Assembly (NCBI GenBank): GCA_009774535.1
Contig: VSNY01000141.1
Location: 1-10,184 of the forward strand
Reading direction: 5' to 3'
Length of the DNA stretch: 10,184 nt
Origin: Lachnospiraceae bacterium
GTDB taxonomy: Bacteria > Bacillota > Clostridia > Lachnospirales > Lachnospiraceae
Shown one piece after another: positions 1 to 7,709 of the stretch (positions are counted from its first letter, which is position 1; every line of letters begins with the position of its first letter). Both the position numbers and the translations under genes were made by a program. The notes beneath the pieces were generated by a model. The model saw only the letters and a list, made by a program, of their open reading frames with translations, was not told the origin of the DNA and did not search any database.

Positions 1-2216
1 TCAATCTCCGTCACTTCTGGATAAGTGAATTTCATTGTTACAAGGTTTCCCTCTGGGTCGTAAATCTGGAAGCCTGCCCCTGCATAGGGGATGACCTTGC
101 CCGTTTCTATATCCTTTTTCACAATCTTGATATAGCTCTCAAAATTGGCGTTGTTGATAAGGTAGCGGTAAGTCTGGCTGTCCTTGCAGATGAACACATC
201 GAAGTCTTTCATCAGCTCACGCCCGTCCCATCCAGAGGTCTGGTGAACCGTATAGATGCCATACGGCATATCCTTTGTCTGGGCAAAGCCGTTCTCATCG
301 CAGATAAGCGTGTCACGCTCGGTTTCCTCCGCCGCATCGAAGCTGCCTGCGAATTTTAAATACACCTCAAAGACAGCCCCCTCCTCTGGCGTTTCAATCT
401 GGGTTTCGCCGTTGTCGGTGTGCTTGATGACGGCGATATTGCCCTTAATGACCTGTTCGTTTACGTCGTTCTTGGCAGAATTATATTCCACGGTGTAAAG
501 CTCTGGCTCTGCGCCTACATGGTGTACGGTCGTGTCCAGAAGATAGCCCTCGGACGGGGCAATCTCACGGACGCTCCAATCATTGCCGCAGATATAATAT
601 TTCGTTGTGAACTGCCCGTTTTCATCGGTGGTGTAGGTGTCCACAAGCTCCTCTCCCTTATAGATGCCGTAAACCGCACCTGCAAGGGTGGCGTCGCCCT
701 GCGGCTTCTTCCCCGTTTCCACGTCGGTCTTTAATACCGTGACATTGAACTTCTTTAAGATGTTGGCAAAGCTGCGTTTTGTTACTTTCTTCCACTCAAT
801 CGGGGCTGTCTGGGATGCAGGGACGACATAGCGGATTGCCGTGTCCACTTCTTCAAGAGTGTACGGCGTGCTGCCGCTGATAAGGACATTCTCAAACTTC
901 GCCAATCCATTCTTATCGGTCACGGCGTATTCATCAACCGCCAATCCGCTTAATGAAGTGCCGTAAAGGTGGAACTTCACGCCCTCCACAAGATTGTCCT
1001 CGGATGTTTTCACGACTTCCAGACTGCCACGCTTCAAGGTATTGCTGAACGTGACCGTAGAGGTTTTCCCGCCGATGATTGTCACGGTCTGGGTTTTCTG
1101 CGGCTCGTAGCGGTCAATGGACTGCTCCGTGACGGTGTAAGTGCCGGGGAATAAGCCCTCCACCGTGATATTTCCGTCTTTATCTGTCTTTACGGTCTTG
1201 TTGAAGCCGTCGCCTTTGATGGTAAAGGAAATCCCGCTGACAATGCCGTCCTCGGAAGTCTTTTTCAATGCGACCGTGCCTGTCGGCGTTTCCACATTGA
1301 TATACGCCGTCATGGTGTCCACGTTCTCCACGCCCGTGATGACGTCCTGTAAATTCGGGTCGCCGTAGGCAATCATCTTCGCACCGCTGCTGACCGTCGG
1401 CGTGTTGTTCCTCGTTGCCGTAATCCTCGCCTTGCCGTCAATCGCTTTCTTTGACGTGATGGTGAGCTTGTTCCCCGACTTGGACACTTTCACACTGCTG
1501 TCGGAGCTGGTAAAAGAATATTCGGACAATACGCCGTTGCTGTCGGTCAGCGTAAGGCTGTACTTCCCGTCCTTATAGGCAAGCTCCTTTGTAATGTCTT
1601 TCTTGCCCGCCGACATGAAGCTTGGAATCGTGCTGTGCCTTGTCATCAGCGACACAATCTGGTTGTAAGCCGCCCTCGCCCCGCTGTTGGCATAATTCGA
1701 GCCAAAGTGCAGGCTGTAAACGGTCGTGCTTGTCTGGCTGTACGGGCTTGTGGCATTACGGCATCCCGTGACGAACTCCCACACAAGGGTCTGGGTGGCA
1801 AGCCATTTCTCATCGTCGCTTCCAGATAAATTCCCACTGTTCCCTTGATAGCCATAGAGCAGGGCAAGCCCCACCGCCTTTTTCTGGTCTGCGGAGAGGG
1901 CGTTCCATGTGTTGGAAGACGCCTTTGCCAGCGTGTTGCCCGTTTTTAAGGGTACGCCCGGCTGAAGGCAGAACGCCGTTTCCCCGTCCACAAACATACG
2001 GTATTTATATTCGCCCGTACCTCCTGCGGTATGACCTCCAATGTTGGCACTGGAATTATATCGGATTGCATTCCCTGCACCGTCGTAGGTGTGGGTAAAG
2101 CTAATCGTTCCGATGTCGCCCGCTGCAAACGCTGTCATGGCAGGGACGGCGGACAGTGCCGTGACCGCAGCCAACGCTAACGCCGCAGCTCTCTTGAATA
2201 ATTTACGAATCTTCAT
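1..2216 (-). CDS. Large SpaA-like surface adhesin: signal peptide, thioester domain, Cna-B repeats (partial, runs off left edge)
   Basis: This reading frame is open from ATG at 2216 to the window edge (738 codons), and its C-terminus, where a sortase motif would lie, is not visible. The start has a strong SD (AGGAGGT, about 2222-2228). Residues 1-31 form a signal peptide: basic MKIRKLFKR, an Ala/Leu-rich core, and likely cleavage in TAFA|AGD. Residues about 69-150 match a thioester domain, with Cys83 in FCLQPG and Gln142 in ATQTLVWEF able to form the internal Cys-Gln bond that attaches covalently to host surfaces. A Big/Ig-like stretch follows (about 205-275). Cna-B/SpaA domains begin near residues 310, 391, 487, 586 and 691, each opening with a Lys-bearing strand (VALKK, EVVKTS, TVLKTD, AVIKHTD, IVKKD). 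Several end with the partner Glu (TVTEQ, YTLEE, SVREIAPSEGY). The protein is probably exported and wall-anchored, and may aid contact with hosts or recipient cells during conjugation. Family assignment is confident; the ligand is unknown. Confidence 0.9.
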   Translation of the reverse strand, partial: MKIRKLFKRAAALALAAVTALSAVPAMTAFAAGDIGTISFTHTYDGAGNAIRYNSSANIGGHTAGGTGEYKYRMFVDGETAFCLQPGVPLKTGNTLAKASSNTWNALSADQKKAVGLALLYGYQGNSGNLSGSDDEKWLATQTLVWEFVTGCRNATSPYSQTSTTVYSLHFGSNYANSGARAAYNQIVSLMTRHSTIPSFMSAGKKDITKELAYKDGKYSLTLTDSNGVLSEYSFTSSDSSVKVSKSGNKLTITSKKAIDGKARITATRNNTPTVSSGAKMIAYGDPNLQDVITGVENVDTMTAYINVETPTGTVALKKTSEDGIVSGISFTIKGDGFNKTVKTDKDGNITVEGLFPGTYTVTEQSIDRYEPQKTQTVTIIGGKTSTVTFSNTLKRGSLEVVKTSEDNLVEGVKFHLYGTSLSGLAVDEYAVTDKNGLAKFENVLISGSTPYTLEEVDTAIRYVVPASQTAPIEWKKVTKRSFANILKKFNVTVLKTDVETGKKPQGDATLAGAVYGIYKGEELVDTYTTDENGQFTTKYYICGNDWSVREIAPSEGYLLDTTVHHVGAEPELYTVEYNSAKNDVNEQVIKGNIAVIKHTDNGETQIETPEEGAVFEVYLKFAGSFDAAEETERDTLICDENGFAQTKDMPYGIYTVHQTSGWDGRELMKDFDVFICKDSQTYRYLINNANFESYIKIVKKDIETGKVIPYAGAGFQIYDPEGNLVTMKFTYPEVTEI

Positions 2217-2267
2217 CGTTACCTCCTGTTTGTTCTCATGTTGATAGTTGTTCATTGATTTTCTGAC

Positions 2268-2296
2268 AGAAAAAGCTGCCTCTCTGGACAGCCTTT
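2268..2296 (-). terminator. Rho-independent terminator between parB and the adhesin gene
   Basis: On the minus strand GGCTGTCC, a short AGAGA loop and GGCAGCC-like bases form a G+C-rich stem with one bulged T, followed immediately by five T residues. It lies 52 bases before the adhesin ATG, so it would end transcripts coming from parA-parB. The adhesin would then need its own promoter or read-through; I see no convincing promoter in the remaining 50 bases. Confidence 0.6.
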
Positions 2297-2343
2297 AATA
2301 TTTCTTTTCTCGGATAGTTACTGGCAGTATCTAGGGGGAGAGG

Positions 2344-2410
2344 TGTGGAGAGGGGGAAGTCAAAAAAATTTTTCTGTTTCCCAAAGGGCAGACTTCCCCC
2401 TCGGTGTCCA
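2344..2410. repeat. Inverted repeat with 12-bp perfect arms in the parB-adhesin gap
   Basis: GAGGGGGAAGTC at 2350-2361 is the exact reverse complement of GACTTCCCCCTC at 2391-2402. The 29-base loop holds an A7T5 run and a small CCCAAAGGG palindrome. Further matching bases (GGTGTGGA and TCCAC) sit just outside the arms with a small offset. The structure lies directly downstream of parB. It could be an RNA hairpin that ends or stabilises the parAB transcript, or a DNA site bound by ParB. The consensus Spo0J/ParB parS sequence is not present. Confidence 0.55.
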
Positions 2411-2436
2411 CTTCAAAAATTCCCATGTTTCCTGCC

Positions 2437-3384
2437 TTACCTCTCGTGAGCCTTGCTCCGCTGTAAGTGGCGGTTGTAGAACTCCAACGCCTTTATGACA
2501 AAATCCGTTTCCTGCCCTCTGGGGATGGATTTTGGTATGAGCTTGGTTATCCGCTCGTCCTTAAAGGCAGGCTTTTCTTTCTGGTTTGGCTTATCCTCCT
2601 GCATGATGCTCTGGATAACCCCGTCCGTAAGCTTTCCCTCCTGCATAAACTTTTTCATTTTGATAGCTTGTGCAAGTGAGGGAGTGGCATCGTTGTAGCC
2701 CATCGCTTCTAACAGCGTATATTGCTGTTCCTCGGAAAGATAGGAGATTTCCACCGCAGGGCGGAAAGCAATCTGGCGTTCGTCTACCATTTGCAGAATT
2801 TCGGGTACAAGCTCGGTCAAGCGGATAAATCGGCGTATCTGGTCTTTACTTTCTCCAACAAGTTCGCCCAATTCTTCATCAGAACGCCCCTTTGATAAAT
2901 TAGTCGCCAATGGCGACGCATTTTCTTTCGGGGGTCTGCCTGCTTGTCTTTTCATCGCTTCTAACCGCATCTTATACGCAAAGGCTTTCTCACTTGGCAG
3001 GATAACAGAGCGTTGGAGATTGCTCTCAACCATGACTATAATCGCTTCATCATGGGTCAGCTCCTTAACCTCGCATTTCAGCGTTTCAAGCCCTGCAAGC
3101 TCACAAGCCTTTTTCCGCCTGTGACCGCTGATTAGCTCATACCGCCCGTCCTCTTTCTGCCGAACCGTAGCAGGGGTCATTACGCCGCTCCGACTGACAC
3201 TTTCCACAAGCTGTTCCATATCCTCATTCATTAAAACTTTGAAAGGGTGGTCTGGGAACTCGTCAATCTCGGAAATGGGGATTTCCCTTATCCTGCTTAA
3301 ATTTGCTTCTGCACGGCTCTCGTCTGTTTCAAAGAGGTCATCGTATGCGGTCAGCTCGATTTTGCTTTCTCTGTTTCTCGCCAA
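2437..3384 (-). CDS. parB: ParB-family partition protein
   Basis: This 315-residue protein has the ParB/RepB/Spo0J order. The N-terminal nuclease-like/CTPase domain starts at ISEIDEFPDHPF (about 35-46), continues through VSRSGVMTPATVR, and contains the hallmark ISGHRRKKACELAGL box and ESNLQRSVILPSEKAFAY (about 118-135). An HTH segment around SDEELGELVGESKDQIRRF (about 168-186) should bind DNA, and a basic C-terminal tail probably dimerises. The family works with ParA to segregate or stabilise DNA; on ICEs it helps maintain the excised form. The start is TTG at 3384, chosen because AAGGAGGTGG lies 9 bases upstream. That start sits inside parA, a 47-base overlap that implies translational coupling. 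Confidence in the family is very high. Confidence 0.95.
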   Translation of the reverse strand: MARNRESKIELTAYDDLFETDESRAEANLSRIREIPISEIDEFPDHPFKVLMNEDMEQLVESVSRSGVMTPATVRQKEDGRYELISGHRRKKACELAGLETLKCEVKELTHDEAIIVMVESNLQRSVILPSEKAFAYKMRLEAMKRQAGRPPKENASPLATNLSKGRSDEELGELVGESKDQIRRFIRLTELVPEILQMVDERQIAFRPAVEISYLSEEQQYTLLEAMGYNDATPSLAQAIKMKKFMQEGKLTDGVIQSIMQEDKPNQKEKPAFKDERITKLIPKSIPRGQETDFVIKALEFYNRHLQRSKAHER

Positions 3385-4165
3385 TCTCTGCCACCTCCTT
3401 TCCGAACTGCTCGTAAGCGGCGGCTACTTTGCCGCCTTTGTCATAGGCAAAAATGCTTTTTCCCTCTGCGGTGGCTTCTACTGCACGGATGGAATGGGGA
3501 ATCTGGGCATCAAACACTTTAATCCTCTGCCCGTAGGCGCTTTTTACCGTTGCCGTGATTTCCTTAGAGATGTTCGTGCGTGGCATTACCATCGTCATTA
3601 AGATACCGTCAATCCGCAGATGGGGATTGATTTGCCGTTTGACCTTAGACACGGAGCGAAGCAACAGCTCTAAACCCTTTGCAGAAAGATAATGGGGCTG
3701 TGTCGGGATAACCACGCTATCAGCAGCCGCAAGCGCATTGATTGTCAGCATACCCAAGCTCGGCATACAGTCAACAAGGACAGTATCGTAATTCTTTTTT
3801 ACCTCGTTGATGCAGGTTTTCAGCACGCTTTCACGGCTTATGGCGTTAATGAGCCTTACTTCCAGCCCCGACAGCTCAATGTTGGACGGGAGCAGGTCAA
3901 CGCCCTCGTCATGGTGCAGGATGCTTTTGGAAACATCGACGGGTTTATCATCAATAATGTCCTGCATGATGGTGGAGAGCGTGTCGGGCAAGTCGTCGGG
4001 TCGGCTGTAACCGAGCGACATGGTTAGATTTGCCTGTGCATCGGCATCAATGAGCAGGACTTTTTTGCCCTGCTGTGCCAGAGCCACGCCCAGATTGACC
4101 GCCGTGGTGGTCTTTCCGACACCGCCTTTCTGGTTGGTTAAAGCGATTACTTTGCAATTTGACAT
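3338..4165 (-). CDS. parA: ParA-family (Soj/MinD-like) partition ATPase
   Basis: This 275-residue P-loop ATPase has the deviant Walker A motif KGGVGKTT at residues 13-20, the Walker A' region LLIDADAQANL (Asp40, Asp42) and a Walker B-like strand YDTVLVDCMPSLG near 120-132. The PHYLSAKGL segment and the C-terminal AVEATAEGKSIFAYD motif are normal for Soj-type ParA. ATP-dependent DNA binding driven by ParB would position or stabilise the element in the cell. The frame stays open upstream to 4207, but ATG at 4165 is preferred: it gives the standard MSNCKVIALTNQKGG start and has AGGAGG about 9 bases upstream. It is the first gene of a parA-parB operon, with a terminator and an inverted repeat just upstream. 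Length is typical of the family. Confidence 0.96.
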   Translation of the reverse strand: MSNCKVIALTNQKGGVGKTTTAVNLGVALAQQGKKVLLIDADAQANLTMSLGYSRPDDLPDTLSTIMQDIIDDKPVDVSKSILHHDEGVDLLPSNIELSGLEVRLINAISRESVLKTCINEVKKNYDTVLVDCMPSLGMLTINALAAADSVVIPTQPHYLSAKGLELLLRSVSKVKRQINPHLRIDGILMTMVMPRTNISKEITATVKSAYGQRIKVFDAQIPHSIRAVEATAEGKSIFAYDKGGKVAAAYEQFGKEVAEIGEKQRKQNRADRIR

Positions 4166-4192
4166 AGGGTGCGTCCTCCTTTCGCATAGATT

Positions 4193-4215
4193 TAGCCACT
4201 TTGTCAAGGTGGCTA
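4193..4215. promoter_or_regulatory. Inverted repeat upstream of parA, possible operator
   Basis: TAGCCAC at 4193-4199 and GTGGCTA at 4209-4215 are perfect 7-bp arms around a 9-base centre, which on the minus strand includes TTGACA, a match to a -35 box. No good -10 box lies at the right distance. The site ends about 28 bases before the parA start codon. A palindrome here could be where ParA or ParB binds to repress its own operon, as is known for many par loci, but that is inferred from position only. Confidence 0.4.
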
Positions 4216-4234
4216 TGTAAAAGTACCAGAGAAC

Positions 4235-4280
4235 GCAAAAAAGCCGCTTACTCTTAAAATTTCAATAAGAATAAGCGGCT
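4235..4280 (-). terminator. Strong Rho-independent terminator upstream of parA
   Basis: On the minus strand AGCCGCTTATTCTTA (4280-4266) pairs with TAAGAGTAAGCGGCT (4256-4242), with one mismatch in 15, around a 9-base loop. A run of six T residues follows. It stands 13 bases after the stop codon of the small ORF remnant at 4293-4457 and insulates parA from transcription entering from the AT-rich cassette. Only the first arm of this hairpin recurs in the second repeat copy near 9482-9492, so the duplicated homology starts inside the terminator. Confidence 0.85.
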
Positions 4281-4459
4281 CTGTGATGTGCCTTAGACAT
4301 ATTCAATTTTCATTCTCTTGACGGGTGCGTTTACAACCTTAAATATCAGTTCATCAACGCAGTCTGTATATCTGCCCTGCTGAATGAGCTGGTTTTTCAG
4401 CTCTATAAGGCTATGTAAAAATAATGTTCTTTCTTGGTTATCTAAATACAAATGATTCT
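4264..4459. repeat. Direct repeat, left copy, flanking the cargo cassette
   Basis: This segment of about 196 bases matches 9481-9678 in the same orientation along its whole length, at roughly three-quarters identity by eye. Shared blocks include AATAAGAATAAGC at the left end, GAGCTGGTTTTTCAGCTCTA in the middle and a TACAAAT block near the right end. Homology stops at about the same point in both copies. The repeat contains the end of a small ORF and brackets the whole methyltransferase-hydrolase-caspase cassette. Confidence 0.75.
4293..4457 (-). pseudogene. C-terminal remnant of a small ICE accessory protein (copy 1)
   Basis: The minus strand is open from just after a TAG at 4458-4460 down to TAA at 4293-4295, encoding about 54 residues without an ATG. 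The product includes ERTLFLHSLIELKNQL, QQGRYTDCVDELI and a basic tail ending KRMKIEYV. It has the look of the short helical proteins of unknown role found beside mobilisation genes in clostridial conjugative transposons; that resemblance is from memory and not checked. The stop is followed by a good terminator, so this was once the last gene of a unit. A TTG at 4451-4449 could in theory start a 52-residue protein, but no SD supports it. Confidence 0.6.
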
Positions 4460-4517
4460 AAATAATGTGAAAATTTTTTCATTCTTCATTCATATTTTTA
4501 CATTTTCTAAAAACTAT

Positions 4518-4919
4518 TTAATCCTTCTCTAATTGCATCTTTATTTCTAATGCCTGCTCTTGAATATTTTTTGAAACATTTTCGTTTATATCTTTATGCA
4601 TATTATTAGATAAATATCCCATAATCTCTGATGCTTCACTTATATCATTTCCTTCTGACTGAATATCCACTTGATTGCCATTCTCAGTAGTTATTTGAAT
4701 ATGTATTTTCTTCTTTTGAGCTAAATCACGTAATGCATTAGCAACTATGATTAATGCAGACGAGCTAATTATAGTTAATATAATTTCCTCAATTCCCCTT
4801 GTTTCAACACACTGTCTTTTTATTGAAATATCCCTCTCCAAACTCAGTCTCTCAACAAAATCAATTGCTGTCACCATATCTCGTGGTGTAGAAACTTTAA
4901 TACAAACTATACTGCTCAT
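4518..4919 (-). CDS. Small EACC1-like component coupled to the caspase-NTPase
   Basis: This is a 133-residue protein. ATG at 4919 is preferred over a TTG one codon upstream because AAAGGGAGGT lies about 8 bases before it. Residues 1-40 form a short domain with alternating strands and helix (IVCIKVSTPRDM). Residues 43-63 are strongly hydrophobic (IEEIILTIISSSALIIVANAL), either a buried helix or a membrane helix. A basic KKK precedes a two-strand hairpin, IHIQITTENGNQVDI (72-86). The C-terminal 108-131 is charged and helical. The sequence 'LRDLAQKKK, I.I.ITTENG..V.I' closely follows EACC1, the effector-associated constant component described beside caspase, trypsin and STAND NTPase effectors in bacterial conflict systems. 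It overlaps the caspase gene by 23 bases and is the last gene of the operon, so the two proteins probably act together. The family call is from pattern memory. Confidence 0.65.
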   Translation of the reverse strand: MSSIVCIKVSTPRDMVTAIDFVERLSLERDISIKRQCVETRGIEEIILTIISSSALIIVANALRDLAQKKKIHIQITTENGNQVDIQSEGNDISEASEIMGYLSNNMHKDINENVSKNIQEQALEIKMQLEKD

Positions 4920-7707
4920 CAAACCTACCTCCCTTTAATTTCTTCCAGATTTCTAATTCAAGTTCATCTAAATCATATAATTTTTTAACATCGTCAATAG
5001 TATTTAAACACTGAAATTTAGTAAAATAATTTTTTCCCTTTCGGAGAAGTTCTTCAATGCGATTCAGATTTGCATTGACATCTGGAATATCTCTTTCTAT
5101 ATATGATATAGCAACTGCATTAATACACGTATATAAATCATATTCCAAATTTCCTTCCGTCATATCTGCTACCATTTCTAGATATTCTTTTGCTTTCTCC
5201 TTATCATATTTATAAATTGAAGCTGTTGCCAAAGTATTATAAACCTGCATTAGTTCTGTTTTATCAGATACCTTTTTTAACAATAATAGTATATCATCTT
5301 CAATCTTTTCTGCAATAACATCAAATGCATGATTTTCATAAATGGCAACTAATAATTTATTCCTTAAAATTTCTAAATGTGTAGCATAATCATTTGATAA
5401 AATTGTATATTTCTCACCTTGCTCCAAATAAGATTTAGCTAATAAAAATTCTCCCTTTTTAAGATAACATTCTCCTAAATTGCCATATGCAATCCCTAAC
5501 CCTATAATATCATCAATTCCAGTCAAAGTCGTTATACTATCATTTAACTGCGATATGCCTTTATCAAAATTCACACCACGTATGGCATCTATTGTACCCA
5601 ATATTAATTTTTTCCACCCTTCCACTCGTTTTGAACATTCAAATATTTTATTTAAATTTTTATTTGATAAGTCCCATTTTCCTAAAAAGAAGTATGCAAT
5701 TGCCATATTTAAGTGTATGTAATACTTCAAAGTATCCTCTAATGAAATCACTTTTAGTAGGTCATTAGAAATATTAATACATTCCTCAAAATCACCTATC
5801 CAATAAAATAATTCACATCTAATTACATTCCATATATTTCTATCTTCTTCACAAAGCAATTCCTGTAATTTATCATCAAATTGCAAAATATAATTTCTAG
5901 CAACATGCGCCAACTGTTGAGCAGATTTCAATATTAAATCAGTACGTTTTAAATCAATATAAAAAGGAAATAAAGTTTCTATATCTTCCCATTTATATTT
6001 CAATAAACAATACGATGTGAGCAATCCCAAAATACCATCAGGTTCATTCAGCCATTTTATACCTTTCTTTTTTATATATGTTATCATTAAATTACAAACA
6101 AAAGTATTCTTCGGAGTAACATATATCTGTTTCTGCCAGTATTCATCTGCCAAAACATTGTCCATAACTGCTGCTTTATCGTACGAATAATATTCAAATA
6201 AACTCTCGTGTGGAACAAAACGTTCCGATTCCTTTCTAACCAAGCCACAATTTATTAATTTTATAACTTCATCAACATTTATATCGAATGTATCACACAA
6301 CAGTTTTAAATCAACAAAACCATCACACTCACAAATATAATATATTATCTGTTTGCAATTTATAAATATTTCATTATCAGAAATTTTTTTAGAATACTGA
6401 ATCAGTTGTTGAGGTTTATTCTTATATAATTTATAGAGACGTTCCCCTTCCCTTTGATTACTTACAATATTGCACTCCTCCATAAAATGTTCAAATTCTA
6501 TTTTACTAAAATCTGGACATAAAATATTAGAAATTGGAAAATCACAATTCTTCAATGGGAGTCGTGAAAATGCAATTAGTTTTATATTTGCCTCATGAAA
6601 CCTGCTCAAAAGTACATTTAAGTCTTCTTGTTTCAATCGCTCTGCATGATCTAAAATTATTGCAATACTTATTTTCAAATGTGCAATATACTCCACAACT
6701 GACTGCAAACTATCATTCTTGATTTCCTTTAAAAGCTCATCATCTTGAACAAGTTGTTCCAGAACTATCTGAGCCAACTCTGCCTCTGTTTGCATTAAAG
6801 AATAATATATTTTTACACTATAATAATAATAATTCTGAAAATATTGATTTAATTGTAAAGCAAGTATTGTTTTCCCTGATGTGGCATTCCCATAAAAACA
6901 TACATCATCATACTCAGCCAAAAGCATCTTGTCCGTTATTTCTATCAAGCTATCTATACGATTAACATATTGCTCTTGATTCAGTCCATTTTTGTAGTCT
7001 CGTTCTAGATCATCAAAAAAATGTATATTATTTGTTCCTATCCAATACCCTTTAGGTAATGGTAAACTCAATTTCAAAGCTTGATTTTCAATGTAACTTG
7101 CTATGTCAGTACAAACTGAATTAGTATTTCTTAAATAGGCAAATCCTTTCAACAATTGTGTTGTAAATTTTCCCCCTTTAGTTTCCTCATATGCCCGTTG
7201 CCCCCATGTAGACATTAAAGCAAAAAAACATCTCTTTTCTTCTTCAAATTTTTTTATAGATGGAAGTATATCCAACAAATCTCTTATTTGAACATAACAA
7301 GCATCCACAAAAAGAAACATTTTTAATGCTTGACACCGCTGCATTCCATCTATAATTTCTTGAATTCTTAAACTAGTTCCAATAATATCTAGCATAGAAG
7401 TATCATAACAATATAATACATTTTCTGATTTCATAAGAAAATCCGTGGTGTTATCCCCATGTCCAGCATAATATATATAAATAGAATCTATATCTTCAGA
7501 ATGACGTAATGTCTCAACCCGAATTGTTCGCAAAATATTCTCTTTTGTTGCCTGCGAATTCACGAGCGTAATAATATTTTCTTTCTTTATCCCCCACAAT
7601 CTAAAGAAAGAAGCTACTCTAACAGCATCATTCGCTGCACCTTGTAATGTTGGTATCAATTCACTTTTATATTCTGATATTCCAATAGAAATCAACAATG
7701 TATCCAT
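4897..7707 (-). CDS. Caspase-like (C14) protease fused to STAND-type P-loop NTPase and TPR-like repeats
   Basis: This is a 936-residue multidomain protein. Residues 1-230 form a caspase/metacaspase fold: it opens LLISIGISEY, the catalytic His83 lies in YYAGHGD, and the catalytic Cys137 lies in FLFVDAC. Residues about 245-450 are an NTPase with Walker A GNATSGKT (273-280), Walker B-like AIILDHAE (Asp353) and an arginine finger-like FSR (380-382). A winged-helix-like stretch follows (about 447-505). Residues about 570-925 are helical repeats with recognisable TPRs, for example GNLGECYLKKGEFLLAKSYLEQ (742-763, quoted in part). No signal peptide or membrane segment is seen, so it should be cytosolic. 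By analogy with STAND immune receptors, the repeats would sense a trigger, the NTPase would oligomerise and the protease would be switched on. The start is two bases after the hydrolase stop with no clear SD, pointing to coupled translation. The target and trigger are unknown. Confidence 0.9.
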   Translation of the reverse strand: MDTLLISIGISEYKSELIPTLQGAANDAVRVASFFRLWGIKKENIITLVNSQATKENILRTIRVETLRHSEDIDSIYIYYAGHGDNTTDFLMKSENVLYCYDTSMLDIIGTSLRIQEIIDGMQRCQALKMFLFVDACYVQIRDLLDILPSIKKFEEEKRCFFALMSTWGQRAYEETKGGKFTTQLLKGFAYLRNTNSVCTDIASYIENQALKLSLPLPKGYWIGTNNIHFFDDLERDYKNGLNQEQYVNRIDSLIEITDKMLLAEYDDVCFYGNATSGKTILALQLNQYFQNYYYYSVKIYYSLMQTEAELAQIVLEQLVQDDELLKEIKNDSLQSVVEYIAHLKISIAIILDHAERLKQEDLNVLLSRFHEANIKLIAFSRLPLKNCDFPISNILCPDFSKIEFEHFMEECNIVSNQREGERLYKLYKNKPQQLIQYSKKISDNEIFINCKQIIYYICECDGFVDLKLLCDTFDINVDEVIKLINCGLVRKESERFVPHESLFEYYSYDKAAVMDNVLADEYWQKQIYVTPKNTFVCNLMITYIKKKGIKWLNEPDGILGLLTSYCLLKYKWEDIETLFPFYIDLKRTDLILKSAQQLAHVARNYILQFDDKLQELLCEEDRNIWNVIRCELFYWIGDFEECINISNDLLKVISLEDTLKYYIHLNMAIAYFFLGKWDLSNKNLNKIFECSKRVEGWKKLILGTIDAIRGVNFDKGISQLNDSITTLTGIDDIIGLGIAYGNLGECYLKKGEFLLAKSYLEQGEKYTILSNDYATHLEILRNKLLVAIYENHAFDVIAEKIEDDILLLLKKVSDKTELMQVYNTLATASIYKYDKEKAKEYLEMVADMTEGNLEYDLYTCINAVAISYIERDIPDVNANLNRIEELLRKGKNYFTKFQCLNTIDDVKKLYDLDELELEIWKKLKGGRFDEQYSLY

Positions 7708-7709
7708 TT

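Noticed and set aside
256..2098. Several plus-strand open frames of 60-100 codons (for example 256-498, 420-734, 1141-1368)
   Set aside because: They lie opposite the continuous adhesin frame, have no SD and show low-complexity antisense composition.
2467..4220. Plus-strand open frames opposite parA and parB, including 3239-3601 and 3692-4027
   Set aside because: Both par genes are certain on the minus strand; these frames show no family features.
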